A stretch of DNA of 27,564 nucleotides from DAOUKH01 sp034421515. GTDB lineage: Bacteria > Chloroflexota > Dehalococcoidia > SHYB01. Every line of letters begins with the position of its first letter. Positions within the stretch are counted from its first letter, which is position 1. A program made the position numbers and the translations under genes. Where the stretch lies: assembly GCA_034421515.1 (NCBI GenBank), contig DAOUKH010000020.1, positions 1-27,564 of the forward strand, given 5' to 3'. Of the stretch, positions 15,406 through 23,622 are shown piece after piece. The notes under the pieces were generated by a model. That model did no database searches. It had not been told where the DNA came from and was given only the letters and a program-made list of their open reading frames with translations.

Positions 15406-17094
15406 ATGGAACGGATTCGAGAGAAGCTGCGGCTGGCGGCGCAGAGCGCTGCGGCGGCGGCGATGAAAGCGGGGGCGCTCCCTGAAGGGCCGTTGCCCGA
15501 CGGGGATATCCAACGTCCCCAGAACCCCGAGCACGGCGACTACGCCTCCAACCTCGCCATGAAGCTGGCGCGGCAGGCGCGGATGAACCCGCTCGAAATC
15601 GCCGACCGCATCGCGGAGGCGCTGCCTCGCCTCGACGAGGTCGCCGAGGCGTCGGCGGCCCGGCCCGGCTTCATCAACTTCAAGCTCGCCGAGAGGTGGC
15701 TAACCCGCCAGGTGGAGACGGTGCTGGCGGAGGGCGACCGGTACGCCGACAGCGCCGCCGGCGCGAGCCGCAAGGTCCAGGTCGAGTTCGTGAGCGTGAA
15801 CCCCACCGGCCCGGTGCACGTCGGGCATGCGCGCGGCGCGGTGCTGGGCAGCACCTTGGCCAACGTGCTCGCCGCCGCCGGCTTCGACGTGGTACGCGAG
15901 TATTACGTCAATGACGCCGGCAACCAGATGGACAACTTCTACGCCTCGCTCCACGCCCGTGCCGCGCAGTCGCTGGGCATGGACGTGGCGCTGCCCGACG
16001 ACGGCTACGCCGGCGACTACGTGACCGACGCGGCGCGCCGCATCCTCGACGAGGCGTCCGACCTCGAAGGCCTCATCCGCGACGGCAGCCCCGAGGATGC
16101 CGTCCGGCGGCTCGGCGAGGCGGGCCTTCCGCTCATGCTCGACCTGATCCGCGACGACCTCGAAGCCCTCGGCGTCGAGTTCGACGTCTGGTTCAGCGAG
16201 CGCTCGCTCTTCGAGCCGGAGAACGGCGGCGCTTCCCGGTACGAAGCGTCCATGGACGCGCTGCGCGCCGACGGCTTCCTCGCCGAGCGCGAGGGCGCGA
16301 CATGGTTCACCTCGACCAGCCTCGGCGAGGACAAGGACAACGTCGTCGTCCGAAGCAACGGGACGCCGACCTACTTCGCCTCGGACATCGCCTACCACCG
16401 CGACAAGTTCGGCGCGCGGGGCTTCGAGCGCGTGATCGACGTCTGGGGTGCCGACCACCAGGGGCACACTCCGCGCATGAAGGCGGCGATGGCGGCGCTA
16501 GGCTTCGACCCCGACCAGCTCGTCTTCGTGCTTGGACAGCTCGTCACGCTGAAGCGCGGCGGCGAGACGATCAAGATATCGAAGCGCTCCGGCGACCTGA
16601 TAACCCTGCGGGAGGTCGTCGACGAGGTGGGCCGCGACGTCTGCCGCTTCTACCTGCTCTCACGCTCCGCCGACAGCCAGATGGACTTCGACCTGGAAGC
16701 GGCGAAGCGCCAGTCGCAGGACAACCCGGTCTACTACGTCCAGTACGCCCACGCCCGCATCGCCAGCATCCTCCGCCTCGCCGGCGAGCGCGGCATCGAC
16801 TACGCGGGCGGAGACGTCGCGCTGCTGACCCACGAGGCGGAGCTGGCGCTCATCCGCAAGATGCTCGGCCTGCCCGAGCTGGTCGACCAGATCGCGGCCT
16901 CACTCGAACCTCACCATCTTCCCCACTACGCCCAAGAGCTGGCGACCGCCTTCCATCACTTCTACAAGCACTGCCGCGTCGTATCCAACGACCCGGCGCT
17001 CACGGCGGCGCGCCTAAAGCTGGTGAAGGCGGCGCAGATTTCCCTGGCCCGCGCCCTCGGCCTCATGGGCATGTCGGCCCCCGACAGGATGTAG
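15406..17094 (+). CDS. argS: Arginyl-tRNA synthetase
   Basis: A 562-residue class I tRNA synthetase that charges tRNA-Arg. Seen: the N-terminal additional domain with QRPQNPEHGDYASNLAM (about 36-52), the HIGH-type motif HVGHARGAVLGS (138-149), EYYVNDAGNQMDN, VWGADHQGH, and a KMSKS-type loop KISKRSG (K390 onward), which many ArgRS enzymes lack. The C-terminal helical anticodon-binding domain begins near residue 440 and ends with the usual ARALGLMGMSAPDRM. Length is normal. It follows recG by 36 bp but has its own -10 box. It is convergent with the RDD gene, with a hairpin between them. Confidence 0.97.
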   Translation: MERIREKLRLAAQSAAAAAMKAGALPEGPLPDGDIQRPQNPEHGDYASNLAMKLARQARMNPLEIADRIAEALPRLDEVAEASAARPGFINFKLAERWLTRQVETVLAEGDRYADSAAGASRKVQVEFVSVNPTGPVHVGHARGAVLGSTLANVLAAAGFDVVREYYVNDAGNQMDNFYASLHARAAQSLGMDVALPDDGYAGDYVTDAARRILDEASDLEGLIRDGSPEDAVRRLGEAGLPLMLDLIRDDLEALGVEFDVWFSERSLFEPENGGASRYEASMDALRADGFLAEREGATWFTSTSLGEDKDNVVVRSNGTPTYFASDIAYHRDKFGARGFERVIDVWGADHQGHTPRMKAAMAALGFDPDQLVFVLGQLVTLKRGGETIKISKRSGDLITLREVVDEVGRDVCRFYLLSRSADSQMDFDLEAAKRQSQDNPVYYVQYAHARIASILRLAGERGIDYAGGDVALLTHEAELALIRKMLGLPELVDQIAASLEPHHLPHYAQELATAFHHFYKHCRVVSNDPALTAARLKLVKAAQISLARALGLMGMSAPDRM

Positions 17095-17100
17095 CGCCGC

Positions 17101-17119
17101 CGTAGGCGAAGCGCCTACG
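17101..17119. terminator. Hairpin between convergent argS and RDD genes
   Basis: CGTAGGCG (17101-17108) and CGCCTACG (17112-17119) form a perfect 8-bp stem with a 3-base loop, six bases after the argS stop. The RDD gene stop codon (17115-17117, complement) lies inside the right arm. It could terminate both transcripts, but it lacks a T-run. Confidence 0.45.
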
Positions 17120-17693
17120 TCCCGGTCCGCTGCTCGCGGTTGACCACCAGCGTCGAGGCCAGCATGTCGTGCAGGGCCTGTTTCCGCTCCGTCCAAGCCA
17201 CCATCAGGAAGCCGATGAAGAGGATCAGCGCGGAGATGATCTCCGCAAGATACCGGGCGGTCGCGTGCCAAAAGCCGATCTGCTGACCGTTGTATCCGGT
17301 CACCACGATGCCAAGCGCCATCTTGCCCAACGTCGCCTGGTAGGGCGAGCTGTGCATCCCGGCGTAGTAGAGCCAACCGACGACGAAGCTGATGATGTAA
17401 ATCTCTGCCTGGCCGTCGGTTGTGCCCTGTTCCCATCCCGCGATAGCTCCGGCGATCGTGACGATGACCATGTTCAGCAAGGCCGTCACGATGATGTCGA
17501 TGATCCGGGCGGCAAAGCGGCGCCAGAAGCCGGCGTAGCCGGTCGCCGGATGAGCGGGCGCGCCCGTCGGCGGCGGCGACCCCGGCGGCACGTAGTCCAT
17601 CGGACGGCCAACCTCCGAGCGCAGGTTGTGGCCACAGTTGCCGCAGAACGAGGCGTTGTCGCTGTTTTCGCTCGTGCAGCTTGGACAGAACAT
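17115..17693 (-). CDS. Zinc-ribbon RDD-family membrane protein
   Basis: A 192-residue protein. It begins with a small zinc ribbon (C3/C6 and C17/C20: FCPSC and FCGNC), then a Pro-rich linker (34-50) and an RDD domain. The RDD hallmarks are visible: GFWRRFAARIIDIIV (R63, D66) and ALHDMLASTLVV (H175, D176). Membrane segments lie near 64-86, 98-112 and 150-167. RDD proteins are membrane proteins of mostly unknown role, some linked to transport or stress; no function can be given. It is the last gene of a minus-strand operon with two CoA-transferases, 20 bp after the nearer one. GGAG lies eight bases upstream of the ATG at 17693; the reading frame is open much further upstream only as a by-product of high GC. 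Confidence 0.85.
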   Translation of the reverse strand: MFCPSCTSENSDNASFCGNCGHNLRSEVGRPMDYVPPGSPPPTGAPAHPATGYAGFWRRFAARIIDIIVTALLNMVIVTIAGAIAGWEQGTTDGQAEIYIISFVVGWLYYAGMHSSPYQATLGKMALGIVVTGYNGQQIGFWHATARYLAEIISALILFIGFLMVAWTERKQALHDMLASTLVVNREQRTGT

Positions 17694-17713
17694 GGGCAGG
17701 CGCTCCGCTCCTA

Positions 17714-18916
17714 TCACGCCGGCGGGGCGGGGACGTCGTCGGGCCAGGCGACGACGCCCTGGTCGCGCAGCTCCCGGCGGTGGGCCTCGTCGTAGCCGAG
17801 CTCGGCTAGGATTTCCTCGCCGTGCTGGCCGATGAGGGGCGGCGGCCCCCAGATGTGGCCCGGCGAGTCGGAGAGGCGCACCGTCTCGCCGACCTCGCGC
17901 ATCATGCCGTAGGTCGGGTGCCAGTACTCCGCGATCAGGCCGCTTTCGAGGTTGCCGTCGTCGCCGAAGAGCTTCTGTATACCATCGTGTGCGGAGACCT
18001 CGCAGGGGACACCCGCCCCGTCGAGGACGTCGAACCACTCGCGGGCGGTGCGCTCCTTGAAACGCCCCTCCAGCGCCCCGGCAAGCTCGGCGCTCGACTC
18101 GCGGGCCTCCGTCGTCGCCCAGCGGGGATCGTCGGCCAGCTCCGGCGCGCCCATCGCCCCGCACATCGCGCGGAAGTCGCGCTCCGTGGGCACCACGACG
18201 CAGATCCACTCCTCCTTGGTCTCGTAGAGGCGGCACATCGGGCCGAAGCCGGTCTGGGCCTGGTCGAGCTCGTACTGCGGTGAGAGCGTCCCGTCGGGCA
18301 GGTAGTACATGTCGGACGTGAAGAGCATCCCCGAGACCATCTGCGGGCACTCGATCATCTGCCCCTCGCCGGTCTCGGCGCGGTGGTTCAGGGCCATCAT
18401 GATGCCGACGGCGCCCATGAGCCCGTTGCCGGGGTCCATGTTGACCGAGGAAAGCGTCATTGTCGGCGGGTTGCCCTTGCCCGCCACCGCCGTCTCGATG
18501 CCGACGAGGGCGGAGACGAGCGGCTCGAAGCCGGGCTGGTCCTTGCGCGGGCCGACGGTGCCGAAGGCGGGGGAGTAGAGATAGATGATGTCCTCGCGCA
18601 GTCCTTTCGCGGTCTGGTAGTCGATACCCAACCGCTCGGCGACGCCGGGGCGCATGTTGTGGGTGACCACGTCGGCCTCGGCCATCAGCTTGTGGGCGAT
18701 GACCTTCCCTTCCTCCGTGCGCAGGTCGACGGCGATGGCCCGCTTGTTCCGCTGGCAGCCGTTGAACGGACCGGGACTCCGCCGCAGCGGGTCGCCGGTG
18801 ACCTGCTCGACCTTGATGACCTCCGCCCCAAGGTCGGCGAGGAGCTTGCTCGCGTACGGCCCCGCGAAGAAGATGCCGAAGTCGACGATCTTGAGGCCTT
18901 CCAGCGCGTAGGTCAT
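17714..18916 (-). CDS. CaiB/BaiF-type CoA-transferase, catalytic Asp present
   Basis: A 400-residue class III (CaiB/BaiF) CoA-transferase. It opens with LEGLKIVDFGIFFAGPYASKLLADLGAEVIKVE, the family signature, and has the RNKRAIAVDL motif (56-65) and NMRPGVAERLG (87-97). The catalytic aspartate is D161 in NMDPGNG, sixteen residues ahead of the helix end GIMMAL; it forms the acyl-anhydride intermediate in known family members. Such enzymes move CoA between organic acids, or racemise 2-methylacyl-CoA. The substrate is unknown. AAGGAG lies before the ATG at 18916. It starts 31 bp after a second CaiB-type gene that seems to lack this Asp, and is followed by the RDD gene. Confidence 0.92.
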   Translation of the reverse strand: MTYALEGLKIVDFGIFFAGPYASKLLADLGAEVIKVEQVTGDPLRRSPGPFNGCQRNKRAIAVDLRTEEGKVIAHKLMAEADVVTHNMRPGVAERLGIDYQTAKGLREDIIYLYSPAFGTVGPRKDQPGFEPLVSALVGIETAVAGKGNPPTMTLSSVNMDPGNGLMGAVGIMMALNHRAETGEGQMIECPQMVSGMLFTSDMYYLPDGTLSPQYELDQAQTGFGPMCRLYETKEEWICVVVPTERDFRAMCGAMGAPELADDPRWATTEARESSAELAGALEGRFKERTAREWFDVLDGAGVPCEVSAHDGIQKLFGDDGNLESGLIAEYWHPTYGMMREVGETVRLSDSPGHIWGPPPLIGQHGEEILAELGYDEAHRRELRDQGVVAWPDDVPAPPA

Positions 18917-18947
18917 GACGACGGCTCCTTTCTGGACGAACGGGGCA

Positions 18948-20084
18948 TCAGACCACGCCCCGCGCGCGCAGTCCTTCGATCTGCGCGGCCGAGTAGCCCG
19001 CCTCGGCCAGCAGCTCGCCGGTGTCCGCTCCGCGAGCCGGGGCCGATGAGCGAATTCCCCCCGGCGTCTTCTCGAACTTCAAGTACATACCGACCTCGTC
19101 GATGTCGCCGAGCACGGGGTCGTGGACGGTCTGGACGAACCCGTTCGGCCGGGCCTGCGGGTCGCGGAGCGCGCCGCCGGGCGGCTCGACGGGAAGGGCG
19201 GGAATGTCCTGGCGCTTCAGCATGTCGAGCGCTTCCTCACGGGTATGTGTCTTGAACCAGTGGGTGGCCCCGGCGCGCATCTCCCCCCACATCTCCTCGG
19301 TCTGTTTCTTGTCCATCAGATGCGGCATCTCGACGCCCTCGACGAAGCGGTCGTACGCGCCCTGGGCCCCGGTATGCATGTGCAGCCATTTGCCGTCGAC
19401 GCACTGGAAGAGGTCGACGAGCAGCTTGCGGTCCCAGAAGCTGACGTCGAACCGGTCGCGGCCCTTCTCCGCGGTGGCCCACTGCATCGTGAGCATGGAC
19501 AGGGCCCCCTGGCGCAGCGACGTGTCGACGTGCTGGCCGAGGCCGGAGGTCTCACGGATGTAGAGCGCCGTCAGCGTGCCGATCATGGCGAGGAAGGACG
19601 TCGGCGTGCTTGCCATTGAGAAGCCGACGAACTTCGGCCCGTCGCGGAAGCCCGGCTGGAGCTCCTGCAGCCCCATCCTGGCCTGGACCAGCCCGTCGTA
19701 GCCGGGCCGGTCGCGGTCCTCGCCCTCCTGCCCATAGCCGCTGATCGAGGTGTAGACCACCCCGGGGTGCTTGGCGTGGACGGCCTCCCAGCCGAAGCCG
19801 TACCGTTCGGTCACGCCGGGCTGGAAGGACTCCATGAGCACGTCGGCGCCGGCGAGCAGGCGGTCGAGCACCTCGACGCCTTCGGACTGAAAGACGTCGA
19901 GCGTCATGCTGCGCTTGCCGCGGTTCCACACGACGTAGCCGGGGTGGGCGGAGAGGGGGTCGGCCCGGGGCGACTCGACTCGGACCACGTCGGCGCCGTA
20001 GTCGGCCATGATCATGCCGGCCATCGGCCCCGCGATGCCCCAGGTAAGGTCGAGCACTCGTTTGCCGGTCAGGGGGCCGCTCAT
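18948..20084 (-). CDS. CaiB/BaiF-type CoA-transferase lacking the usual catalytic Asp
   Basis: A 378-residue CaiB/BaiF-fold protein. The N-terminus LTGKRVLDLTWGIAGPMAGMIMADYGADVVRVE, NRGKRSMTLD (54-63) and ESFQPGVTERYGFG (85-98) are family hallmarks. Counting back from the GTLTAL helix end, the place of the catalytic Asp is taken by S159 (SMASTPTSFLAMIG). No Asp occurs between 150 and 175 apart from D148, outside the loop. It may be a non-catalytic partner for the next gene product (D161 present), as class III enzymes made of two different CaiB-type subunits such as BbsEF or SmtAB are known; that is inference. It is first in the minus-strand operon. The ATG at 20084 lies 9 bases after an extended -10 box and has no ribosome binding site. 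Confidence 0.9.
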   Translation of the reverse strand: MSGPLTGKRVLDLTWGIAGPMAGMIMADYGADVVRVESPRADPLSAHPGYVVWNRGKRSMTLDVFQSEGVEVLDRLLAGADVLMESFQPGVTERYGFGWEAVHAKHPGVVYTSISGYGQEGEDRDRPGYDGLVQARMGLQELQPGFRDGPKFVGFSMASTPTSFLAMIGTLTALYIRETSGLGQHVDTSLRQGALSMLTMQWATAEKGRDRFDVSFWDRKLLVDLFQCVDGKWLHMHTGAQGAYDRFVEGVEMPHLMDKKQTEEMWGEMRAGATHWFKTHTREEALDMLKRQDIPALPVEPPGGALRDPQARPNGFVQTVHDPVLGDIDEVGMYLKFEKTPGGIRSSAPARGADTGELLAEAGYSAAQIEGLRARGVV

Positions 20085-20093
20085 CGCGCCCGA

Positions 20094-20102
20094 ATCGTAC
20101 CA
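20094..20102 (-). promoter_or_regulatory. Extended -10 element of the CoA-transferase operon
   Basis: The minus strand reads TGGTACGAT. The -10 ends nine bases before the ATG at 20084, so the 5' leader would be 0-3 bases long. No Shine-Dalgarno is present. The same TGn-TACGAT form precedes glyS. Confidence 0.4.
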
Positions 20103-20134
20103 GATTGCCGCGGGCCGGGCGGCGGCGCGCTCGT

Positions 20135-20164
20135 TTGACGCTTTCTCGAAGCCTTTCGTATCCT
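20135..20164 (+). promoter_or_regulatory. Promoter of pheST, leaderless arrangement
   Basis: TTGACG (20135-20140), 18-bp spacer, TATCCT (20159-20164). This is the best -35/-10 pair in the window. The expected start of transcription, about seven bases on, coincides with the GTG at 20171. No Shine-Dalgarno precedes it. Confidence 0.55.
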
Positions 20165-20170
20165 GTTGTG

Positions 20171-21178
20171 GTGATCGACCGCCTCGCCAAGCTGCGCCAG
20201 GACGCGCTCGACGCGCTCGGGGCGGTGTCGTCCCCCGCCGAGCTCGAGGACTGGCGCATCACCTACCTGGGCCGCAAGGGCCCCCTCACCGAGGTCCTGC
20301 GCGGCTTGGGCCAAGCCCCGCCGGAGGAGCGCCGCGAGGTCGGCGCGGCGGCCAACCGGCTCAAGCAGGAGCTCGAGTCGGCGCGCGAGGCCCACGAGAC
20401 GGCGCTGCGCGAGGCGGCGGCCGGCGCGTTGGCCGAGCGCGACGCCATCGACGTCACGCTGCCGGGCCGCCCTGCCCTCCGCGGCCATCTCCACCCCACG
20501 ACCCTGATGATCCGCGAGATCACCGGCGCCTTCGCCGCGATGGGTTTCCAGGTCGTCGAGGGCCCCGAGGTCGAGTGGGACCGCTATAACTTCGAGGCGC
20601 TCAACATCCCGCCCGACCACCCCGCGCGCGAGCAGCACGACACCTTCTGGATCGACGAGGCCGACGCCCCCGGCGCGGGGCCCATGCTGCTGCGCACGCA
20701 CACCTCGCCCATGCAGATACGCTTCATGGAGAACCACCAGCCGCCGGTGCGCGTCATCGTCCCCGGCAAGGTCTACCGCTACGAGGCCACCGACGCCACC
20801 CACGAGTGGCACTTCCACCAGGTCGAAGGGCTCGCCGTCGGCGAGGGCATCTCCTTCGCCCACCTCAAAGGCACCCTCTACGAGTTCGCCAAGCGCGTCT
20901 TCGGCGTCGAGCGCAAGGTCCGCTTCCGCTGTGACTATTTCCCCTTCGTCGAGCCCGGCGCCGAGATGGCCATCGACGACGGCAAGGGCGGCTGGCTCGA
21001 AATCCTGGGCGCCGGAATGGTCCACCCCAAGGTCCTCGAAGGCGTCGGCTACGACCCCGAGCGCTACACCGGCTTCGCCTTCGGCATGGGCGTGGAGCGC
21101 ATCGCCAACCTCAAATACGGCATCGACGACGTCCGGCTCTACTACTCCAACGACATCCGCTTCTTGCGCCAGTTCTAG
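20171..21178 (+). CDS. pheS: Phenylalanyl-tRNA synthetase alpha subunit
   Basis: A 335-residue catalytic subunit of the class II heterotetramer that charges tRNA-Phe. The N-terminal coiled coil (about 1-90) is followed by HPTTLMIREITGAFAAMGF (108-126), GPEVEWDRYNFEALN, RTHTSPMQ (175-182, motif 2 region), HEWHFHQVEG (211-220), YFPFVEPGAE and motif 3 GFAFGMGVERIAN (301-313). The GTG at 20171 or the adjacent GTG at 20168 gives the family N-terminus (IDRLAKLRQDALDAL); longer in-frame starts add low-quality sequence overlapping the divergent gene's promoter. It is followed 13 bp later by pheT. It is divergent from the CoA-transferase operon. Confidence 0.96.
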   Translation: MIDRLAKLRQDALDALGAVSSPAELEDWRITYLGRKGPLTEVLRGLGQAPPEERREVGAAANRLKQELESAREAHETALREAAAGALAERDAIDVTLPGRPALRGHLHPTTLMIREITGAFAAMGFQVVEGPEVEWDRYNFEALNIPPDHPAREQHDTFWIDEADAPGAGPMLLRTHTSPMQIRFMENHQPPVRVIVPGKVYRYEATDATHEWHFHQVEGLAVGEGISFAHLKGTLYEFAKRVFGVERKVRFRCDYFPFVEPGAEMAIDDGKGGWLEILGAGMVHPKVLEGVGYDPERYTGFAFGMGVERIANLKYGIDDVRLYYSNDIRFLRQF

Positions 21179-21191
21179 GCTTGTCTACCCC

Positions 21192-23591
21192 ATGAAAGCG
21201 CCCCTCTCCTGGCTCCGCGACTACGTCGACATCGACGTTGCGCCGGACGACCTCGCCCACCGCATGACCCTGGCCGGCATCGAGGCCGAGGGCTTCGAGG
21301 TCGTCGGCGAGCACTGGGACGGCGTTGCCGTGGGGATGGTGACCGCCGTCGATCCTCACCCCAACGCCGACCGGCTCCGGCTGGCGACGATCGACACGGG
21401 CGACGGCACGGCGCAGGTAGTCTGCGGAGCACCCAACGTCGCCGCCGGCCAAAAGATCGCCTTCGCCCGCGAGGGCGCGACGCTCTTCGACGCGCACACC
21501 GGCCGGCTCTCCAAGCTCAAGGCCGCCAAAATCCGCGGCGTCGAGTCGCGGGGCATGGTCTGCTCCGAGCGCGAGCTCGGCCTCTCCGACGAGCACGAGG
21601 GCATCCTGGTGCTCGCCGAAGACGCCCCCATCGGCCGGCCGCTCGCCGACCACCTCGGCGACGTCATCTTCGACTTCTCCATCACGCCCAACCGCCCCGA
21701 CCTCCTCTCGGTGCTCGGCCTGGCCCGCGAGGTAGCCGCGCAGACCGACCGCACCGCCCGGGAGCCCAACCTCTCCTACCCCGAGGAGGGCCCGCCCGCC
21801 GCATCCAAGACCAGCGTCGAAATCCTCGACCCCGACCTCTGCCCGCGCTACATCGGCGCCGTCATCACCGGCGTCAAGATCGGGCCGTCGCCCCGCTGGT
21901 TGCAGGAGAAGCTGGCCGCTTACGGTTCGCGGTCGATCAACAACGTCGTCGACGTCACCAACTTCGTCATGCTGGAAATGGGTCAGCCGCTTCACGCCTT
22001 CGACTACGACCGCCTCGGCGAGAACCGCATCGTCGTCCGGCGCGCCCGCCTCGACGAGTGGATCACCACCATCGACGGCCAGCCCCGCCAACTCGACACC
22101 GACATGCTGGTCATCGCCGACGCCGAGCAGCCCGTCGCCCTTGCCGGGGTCATGGGCGGCGAGGACAGCGAGGTCACCGAGACGACGGTCAACGTGCTCC
22201 TCGAATCGGCCAACTTCAACCCGGCGAACATCCGCCGGACGTCTCAGAAGACGACCCTGCGCAGTGAGGCCTCGATCCGGTTCGACAAGGGGCTCAGCCC
22301 CGAGCTGCCGCTCCACGCCGCGCGCCGCGCCCTGAAGCTCATCGCCGAGGTCGCCGGCGGCGAGATCGCCGAGGGGCTGGTCGACGCTTACCCCGGCGAG
22401 CGGGCCCGACCGACGGTGCGCCTCACCGAAGCGCGGACAGCGCTCGTGCTCGGCGCGGAGACGCCGTCGAGCGAAGCCGCCGACCTCCTCGCGCGGCTCG
22501 GCTTCACGGCGGAGGCGGCAGGCGAAGGCGCCCTCGACGTCACCGCGCCCTACTGGCGCACCGACATTGAGATCGAGGACGACCTCATTGAAGAGATCGC
22601 CCGCCTCAAGGGTTACGACTGGGCGCCGACAACCGCCATCACCGGCCCGGTGCCCGACTTCGAGCCGCAGCCCATTCTCGAGCTCAAGCAGGCCGTTCGC
22701 GACCAGCTACGCGCCCTCGGGCTCGACGAAATCGTCACCTACTCCCTCACCAACTCGGAAGTCCAGGCCAAGGCCCGCGTCGAAGATCCGGCATCCCTGC
22801 ACGTCCTCAACCCCCTCTCCAGCGAGCAGACCGAGCTGCGCAGGAGCCTGCGCGGCGGCGTGCTGCAGACCCTCGCGTCGAACGCGCGCCACGAGGACGG
22901 CATCCTCCGCCTCTTCGAGGTAGGCAAGGTCTACGTCCCCCGACCGGGCGACCTCCCCGACGAGCGCGAGACCCTGGCCGGCGCGATCGCCGGCGTGCGG
23001 GGTGAGATCCACTGGAGCGGCGACGCACCGGCCGACGTCGACTTCTACGACGCCAAGGGTCTCCTCGACGCCCTCTTCGCCGCCCTCGGTACGGAGGCCG
23101 AGTACGAGGCCGCGCGCGACCCCCTGCTGCACCCGGGCCGTGCCGCAACCCTGCGCGTCGCCGGCGCGCGCGTCGGGCTCGTCGGCGAGATTCACCCCAA
23201 CGTCCTCCGCGCCTTCGACCTCGGCAACGGGCCCTGTCTCTATTTCGAGATGGACCTTGGAACGCTCCTCGACGCCGCGCCCCCCGGCCGCCGCCGCTAC
23301 CAGCCGCTGGCCCGCTTCCCCGGTGCCGTCCGCGACCTCGCCCTCGTCGTCGACCAATCGCTGCCCGCCGGAAAGGTCACTGCGATGCTCGAAGCTACGC
23401 CGCTGGTCGCCGAGGCCAGACTCTTCGACGTCTACGCCGGCGACCGCATCGCCGGGGACAAGAAGTCGCTCGCCTACCGGATGGTCTGGCAGTCGCCGGG
23501 CCGCACCCTCACCAACGAAGAGGTCGACAAGGCCCAGGCCCGCCTCCTCCAGCGTCTCGAGAAGGAGCTCGGCGCCACCCTCCGCGCCTAG
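21192..23591 (+). CDS. pheT: Phenylalanyl-tRNA synthetase beta subunit
   Basis: A 799-residue subunit, the usual length for bacterial PheT. Domains in order: N-terminal core MKAPLSWLRDYVDID, the EMAP-like tRNA-binding fold (about 40-150, with HPNADRLRLATID), B3/B4 editing domain (about 210-390; ITPNRPDLLSVLGLAREVA precedes it), B5 (about 400-480), the catalytic-like core (about 490-690) and the FDX-ACB anticodon-binding domain at the end (YQPLARFPGAVRDLALVVDQ to the C-terminus). It forms the alpha2beta2 enzyme with PheS and removes mischarged Tyr. The ATG at 21192 is certain from the N-terminus; no clear ribosome binding site is present, and translation is probably coupled to pheS, which ends 13 bp earlier. 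Confidence 0.97.
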   Translation: MKAPLSWLRDYVDIDVAPDDLAHRMTLAGIEAEGFEVVGEHWDGVAVGMVTAVDPHPNADRLRLATIDTGDGTAQVVCGAPNVAAGQKIAFAREGATLFDAHTGRLSKLKAAKIRGVESRGMVCSERELGLSDEHEGILVLAEDAPIGRPLADHLGDVIFDFSITPNRPDLLSVLGLAREVAAQTDRTAREPNLSYPEEGPPAASKTSVEILDPDLCPRYIGAVITGVKIGPSPRWLQEKLAAYGSRSINNVVDVTNFVMLEMGQPLHAFDYDRLGENRIVVRRARLDEWITTIDGQPRQLDTDMLVIADAEQPVALAGVMGGEDSEVTETTVNVLLESANFNPANIRRTSQKTTLRSEASIRFDKGLSPELPLHAARRALKLIAEVAGGEIAEGLVDAYPGERARPTVRLTEARTALVLGAETPSSEAADLLARLGFTAEAAGEGALDVTAPYWRTDIEIEDDLIEEIARLKGYDWAPTTAITGPVPDFEPQPILELKQAVRDQLRALGLDEIVTYSLTNSEVQAKARVEDPASLHVLNPLSSEQTELRRSLRGGVLQTLASNARHEDGILRLFEVGKVYVPRPGDLPDERETLAGAIAGVRGEIHWSGDAPADVDFYDAKGLLDALFAALGTEAEYEAARDPLLHPGRAATLRVAGARVGLVGEIHPNVLRAFDLGNGPCLYFEMDLGTLLDAAPPGRRRYQPLARFPGAVRDLALVVDQSLPAGKVTAMLEATPLVAEARLFDVYAGDRIAGDKKSLAYRMVWQSPGRTLTNEEVDKAQARLLQRLEKELGATLRA

Positions 23592-23600
23592 TCGCCTGCA

Positions 23601-23622
23601 ACGTCACTTCAATCGGTGACGT
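23601..23622. terminator. Hairpin between convergent pheT and VOC genes
   Basis: ACGTCAC (23601-23607) and GTGACGT (23616-23622) pair as a 7-bp stem with an 8-base loop, starting nine bases after the pheT stop. The VOC gene stop codon lies in the loop. It may act on both transcripts; no T-run is present. Confidence 0.35.

Noticed and set aside
17694..18350. Upstream continuation of the RDD frame inside the CoA-transferase gene
   Set aside because: The zinc ribbon begins at ATG 17693 with a ribosome binding site; the upstream frame overlaps a real gene in another frame.
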